Assembly (NCBI RefSeq): GCF_000974425.1
Contig: NZ_CP010429.1
Span: forward strand, 1,922,001 to 1,986,000
Direction of reading: 5' to 3'
DNA from: Spirosoma radiotolerans
GTDB taxonomy: Bacteria > Bacteroidota > Bacteroidia > Cytophagales > Spirosomataceae
Length of the DNA stretch: 64,000 bases
The translations under genes were made by a program, and so were the position numbers. Shown piece after piece: positions 61,239 to 64,000 of the stretch (position 1 is the first letter of the stretch; the number at the start of each line of letters is the position of its first letter). The notes below the pieces were generated by a model. The model was given only the letters and a program-made list of their open reading frames with translations. It did not search any database and had not been told where the DNA came from.

Positions 61239-62203
61239 TCAAATTCTGGCGGGTCTCGGGGTTTGATTGGGCGGCAGGAGTAGCAGGCTCGGTGGGGAGC
61301 GCTCGGCCAGTTGGGCGGTAACGGTATCAATGAGGGACTGCTTCTGGCTCAGGTTATCCATGAACTCCGCCAAACCGCCCTTTGCCCGGTCGAGTTCTTC
61401 TTCAATTAATTGCTTTTCTAGGCGCAGCGATTTTTCATTGTCTGCTTCAATCACCCGCTCCTGTCGGCGACGGAGCGAGCTGAGGTAATAGAGTCGTAGG
61501 AAGAGTCCAGCCAGCATTGTCAGTCCGGCGATTACCAGCCAGAACAGCGTTCGCTGGCTTTTTTCGACCTCAATGGCGGCTACTGCTGCCTGGTGCTGTT
61601 GCATCATGAGTCGTTGATTGACCAGCGACAGGCGTGCGGAGTTATAGCGTTTGTTGATGCGCTCCTTGAGAACCGTCAAGCTAGCCAGGTATCGGTAAGC
61701 CAGCGGCAAGTTGCCAACCGCTTTGTAATAAAGGCGGGATAGGGCATAGTAGTTTGCTGTACCATATTCATCCTGTAAGTTCGAGGCTTACTGGCGGGTT
61801 CGTTTTGTTGACGAAACTGATTAGTTCGCTCTAAATAATAAAGGCAGCTGTCTAAGTTGCCGAGGTGAAAAAAACACATTACCAATCCGCAAGGCTGCTT
61901 CGTCCGGTAATTCGCGCACCTGACCGAACCGGCGAATCAGGTCATAGCCCACTCGGTATAGCGGCAGTGCATCAGGCCATTTCTTTTGATAGGCGTACTC
62001 ATGGGCCAGGCTGGTGGAAATAATGCCCCCGACAATGAATCACCATAGCTTAAAGCTACCTGGCGGGCTTTCAGTAGATTGCGTTCGGCCAAGGCTGATC
62101 CGTCGCTTCCCGTCTTGTTATAATGGAGTAGATTATGAGCCAGCCCCAGCGTATTGTAGCGTTGAATGGCCAAGTTGGCTTGATTGCTGGGTAAACTACA
62201 CAT
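61239..62203 (-). pseudogene. Frameshifted TPR transmembrane regulator, truncated
   Basis: Joining three or four frames gives one TPR protein: LGLAHNLLHYNKTGSDGSAL, then IISTSLAHEYAYQKKWPDAL, then FFHLGNLDSCLYYLERTNQF, then YYALSRLYYKAVGNLPLAYR. A membrane helix (TLFWLVIAGLTMLAGLFLRL) and a coiled coil follow. Frame changes lie at a G5 run (62026-62030), a run of seven T on the coding strand (61868-61874) and near 61785-61795. The protein ends before any HTH. It resembles the last third of the regulator at 51821-54553. It is either true decay or assembly indels. Confidence 0.75.
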
Positions 62204-62700
62204 TGAAATCAGTGTATACGATCATTCTCTATTATTCAGCTTTGTCAGTAAATAATATAACATCTAGCTGTTTCTGGCTGACTACATCCCTGAGTAGGCC
62301 TTGCTAAAGGTTTTGCTCGGTTTTAGGGAATGGCTCTACGTATTCTGTGGCGTTTGTTGGTTAGACTGGAAGTTTCAGAGTTATTGACCAGTTAATTTCG
62401 GTATCGGCTGACACGTCATTTTGCTCTAAATTAATCAGCCTACATTACTGAATATCTAGCTATTGTCACTATAGCTTTTAACGGGTGCAGGTGGTCAGTC
62501 TGACAGTCATTTAATTGAAGGCTAGTAAATGCACATTAAACTGTTTTATAATAAATAAATATTGTAAACATTTTATGTACTATAATTGTCTATCAGTAAT
62601 AACAAATGTGTAGCCTTAAGAACGGCTTGCAGTCAACCACACCCTCGCGCCAGTTAATTGATTCAGCCTTAACACAACCTGGTCTTTATTAGTCAATTGC
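62204..62700. other. Non-coding gap
   Basis: No gene is supported in these bases. The stretch 62460-62620 is A/T rich. No tRNA, repeat or convincing terminator was seen. Confidence 0.45.
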
Positions 62701-62925
62701 ATGTTTTTAGTGGTACACCCCCTGCTCTGGAAATGGGTTGGATGCTTCGCCTTGCTAGCCAGCGCCTGGTTCGTCTTCGGCCAACCAGTCCCGACACTGG
62801 CCTATTTACTAGTTCATTTAAAACGGTTAAAACGGTTTTTTACGCTGCCCCCCACCGCCGATCGGGAAAGTACCTGGCCGGGGGAGGACGATATACCTTG
62901 GGATGACGAGAGCCAGACGCCTTAA
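62701..62925 (+). CDS. Small membrane protein, uncertain
   Basis: This 74-residue frame begins MFLVVHPLLWKWVGCFALLA. It has one or two hydrophobic segments, then a basic stretch (LKRLKRFFTLPP) and an acidic end (WPGEDDIPWDDESQTP). The layout is plausible for a small inner-membrane protein, but I know no family and the surroundings are poor in genes. A second frame here is less likely. Confidence 0.4.
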   Translation: MFLVVHPLLWKWVGCFALLASAWFVFGQPVPTLAYLLVHLKRLKRFFTLPPTADRESTWPGEDDIPWDDESQTP

Positions 62926-63175
62926 TTCATAAGTTGGTCAAGGCCCAAACTAAATAGGATCTATTTGCTCGTTTCGATACTCTAAGACAACCCACACGAC
63001 GAGATGAGAAAATGTCACCTGTTTTTCACGAAACGGCAAGGCCCGGTCTATACCCAGTTGAGCAACACAAGGTGAATGAGCTCAAGCCGAAAACAACCAA
63101 GTTAATCAACCCTGTCTTGACCAGCTTGGTCTATTGCGGACTGCTCATGTCGTGAGGCACCCCTCGCTTAACTGT

Positions 63176-63539
63176 TCAGTCGTCAATCGGCGGAGCTTTA
63201 TGAAGTAGCACTAGCCTAACCAAGAGCCTTCGGATGAGGCCAACGCCTGCTTCGTAACTGATCTGCTCATTAAACTGGCGGTTTAGTAAGTAATGCCGGT
63301 GTACTCTAAGAAAGCGATAGTCTGGCAGCAAGGCCTGACATTGTTTTAAGGGGTACGGAGTACGATCTGACGCCCACTGGCCCAGTGAAGTCAGGTACAG
63401 CCTTTTTTACCTTCCAGCAAGAGAATGTTAGTTAGGGGAATCCATTCCCGGCCGTTCTGAGCACAATAAATACGTAGGCAAGGGCCTTGAGTGGATGGGT
63501 AGTTGGGATCAAATTTTACAAAGGGCCAACTGCCTTTCT
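63176..63539 (-). pseudogene. LytTR DNA-binding domain gene with a frameshift at an A6 run
   Basis: The first part reads CLRIYCAQNGREWIPLTNIL, then LLEG, and after one frame change reads LYLTSLGQWASDRTPYPLKQ, CQALLPDYRFLRVHRHYLLN, R. This is a near-complete LytTR domain, with the core RFLRVHRHYLLNR. The shift is at a run of six A on the coding strand (63403-63408), where a -1 slip restores the frame. No ATG or other good start is found upstream, so the gene also lacks its 5' end. The gap 62926-63175 holds a 47-codon frame I do not support. Confidence 0.72.
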
Positions 63540-63721
63540 AGCTAAATAGTTAGAAACCGCTACGTTTATTACAATGACTCAGGGTAAATTTACTTATTTA
63601 GGTATTGACAAATAGGCGAAACGAATAGACTTTTTGAAATTAAGATACACCTTATAATATATTTATTAGTTGAGTAATTATACTCATCATATATTGGTAG
63701 CATAAATCATCAGCCTGCCGT

Positions 63722-63994
63722 ATGAGCCTATTCTCTATTCTGTTCAGCCGGACTAAACCAGTTACTCAAGGGGTAGCTGCTCCGTTGTCCCCTTTAGTCG
63801 AGTTTCATTTAACTCAGGCCCACAATTTGTTTAAGCTTGCCGATTATCAAACGGCCATGGTCCACTGTAACGAGGTCCTGGCTCTTGATCCAGCCCAGAC
63901 AAAGGCGTATCAACTGCGGGGCGTTATTCGGTATGAATTGCAGGACTTTGTCGGCGCCGGTGAAGATCTGCGTTTCTCCCTAAGTTTGGCTTGA
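63722..63994 (+). CDS. Small TPR protein
   Basis: This 90-residue protein begins MSLFSILFSRTKPVTQGVAA, followed by a pair of TPR-like helices (AHNLFKLADYQTAMVHCNEV, then AYQLRGVIRYELQDFVGAGE). It ends RFSLSLA. The 3' half is the second copy of the 186-bp repeat. TPR motifs mediate protein contacts; a partner is not visible. The 5' end differs from the first copy, so this is the more complete gene. An A/T-rich leader (63570-63720) precedes it. Confidence 0.65.
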   Translation: MSLFSILFSRTKPVTQGVAAPLSPLVEFHLTQAHNLFKLADYQTAMVHCNEVLALDPAQTKAYQLRGVIRYELQDFVGAGEDLRFSLSLA

Positions 63995-64000
63995 AAAGAT
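63815..64000 (+). repeat. 186-bp direct repeat, copy 2 (cut by window end)
   Basis: It matches 58654-58839 with one mismatch. The two copies are 5161 bases apart in the same orientation and bracket a segment with ispH, an ABM gene and two frameshifted regulators. Confidence 0.9.

Noticed and set aside
63012-63155. 47-codon open frame
   Set aside because: It has an ATG but no recognisable family, no promoter and no neighbour that supports it, so I left it out of the genes.
1-64000. CRISPR arrays, rRNA or tRNA genes
   Set aside because: No regularly spaced short repeats and no recognisable RNA gene were found on reading both strands.

Overview
The window looks like a chromosome piece from a Bacteroidota bacterium of the Cytophagales, most like Spirosoma. 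The reasons are a gliding-motility/type IX secretion C-terminal domain with SprB-type repeats, a DUF5686 protein, a GWxTD lipoprotein, a TIGR03885-type flavin oxidoreductase, many TPR/HTH and LytTR regulators, and promoters of the Bacteroidota form (TTG, about 19 bases, TAnnTTTG). The assignment is inferred from gene content; no rRNA, tRNA or CRISPR array was seen.

Region 1 (1-15.5 kb) is mostly housekeeping and envelope genes: a DUF5686 fragment, pyrR, a secreted T9SS-type protein, pth, a divergent lipid kinase/phosphatidate phosphatase pair, DoxX and MFS membrane proteins, a lone sdhB, a zinc alcohol dehydrogenase, small envelope proteins and glf. Strong hairpin terminators separate several units.

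Region 2 (16-23 kb) is a trehalose/maltodextrin cluster: treZ, then an overlapping gene that fuses TreY to MalQ in one 1418-residue protein, then an LLM flavin oxidoreductase. Region 3 (23-36 kb) holds a NUDIX hydrolase, an orphan histidine kinase, methyltransferases, GWxTD-rlmB, a cytochrome c, a FAN1-like VRR-NUC nuclease, two membrane proteins (the first DUF2157-like), a decayed vapBC toxin-antitoxin pair and pgk.

Region 4 (36-51.6 kb) has a marR-tolC-adaptor-RND efflux operon with two matching palindromic operator candidates, a nif3/zinc-ribbon/TPR operon, a class D beta-lactamase homologue with an altered motif, a SUMF1-like protein lacking the catalytic cysteines and a membrane-anchored serine hydrolase.

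Region 5 (51.6-64 kb) is accessory and partly decaying. It has a TPR-HTH regulator whose sensor half is duplicated in tandem, a transposase remnant, lipoproteins, a ScyD/ScyE-like protein, a long-form ispH, a frameshifted TPR regulator, a frameshifted LytTR gene and a 186-bp direct repeat (185/186 identical) 5.16 kb apart. I saw no clear new defence or biosynthetic system. The best leads are the TreY-MalQ fusion, the MarR operator pair, the decayed VapBC, the internal duplication and the repeat-bracketed decaying segment.
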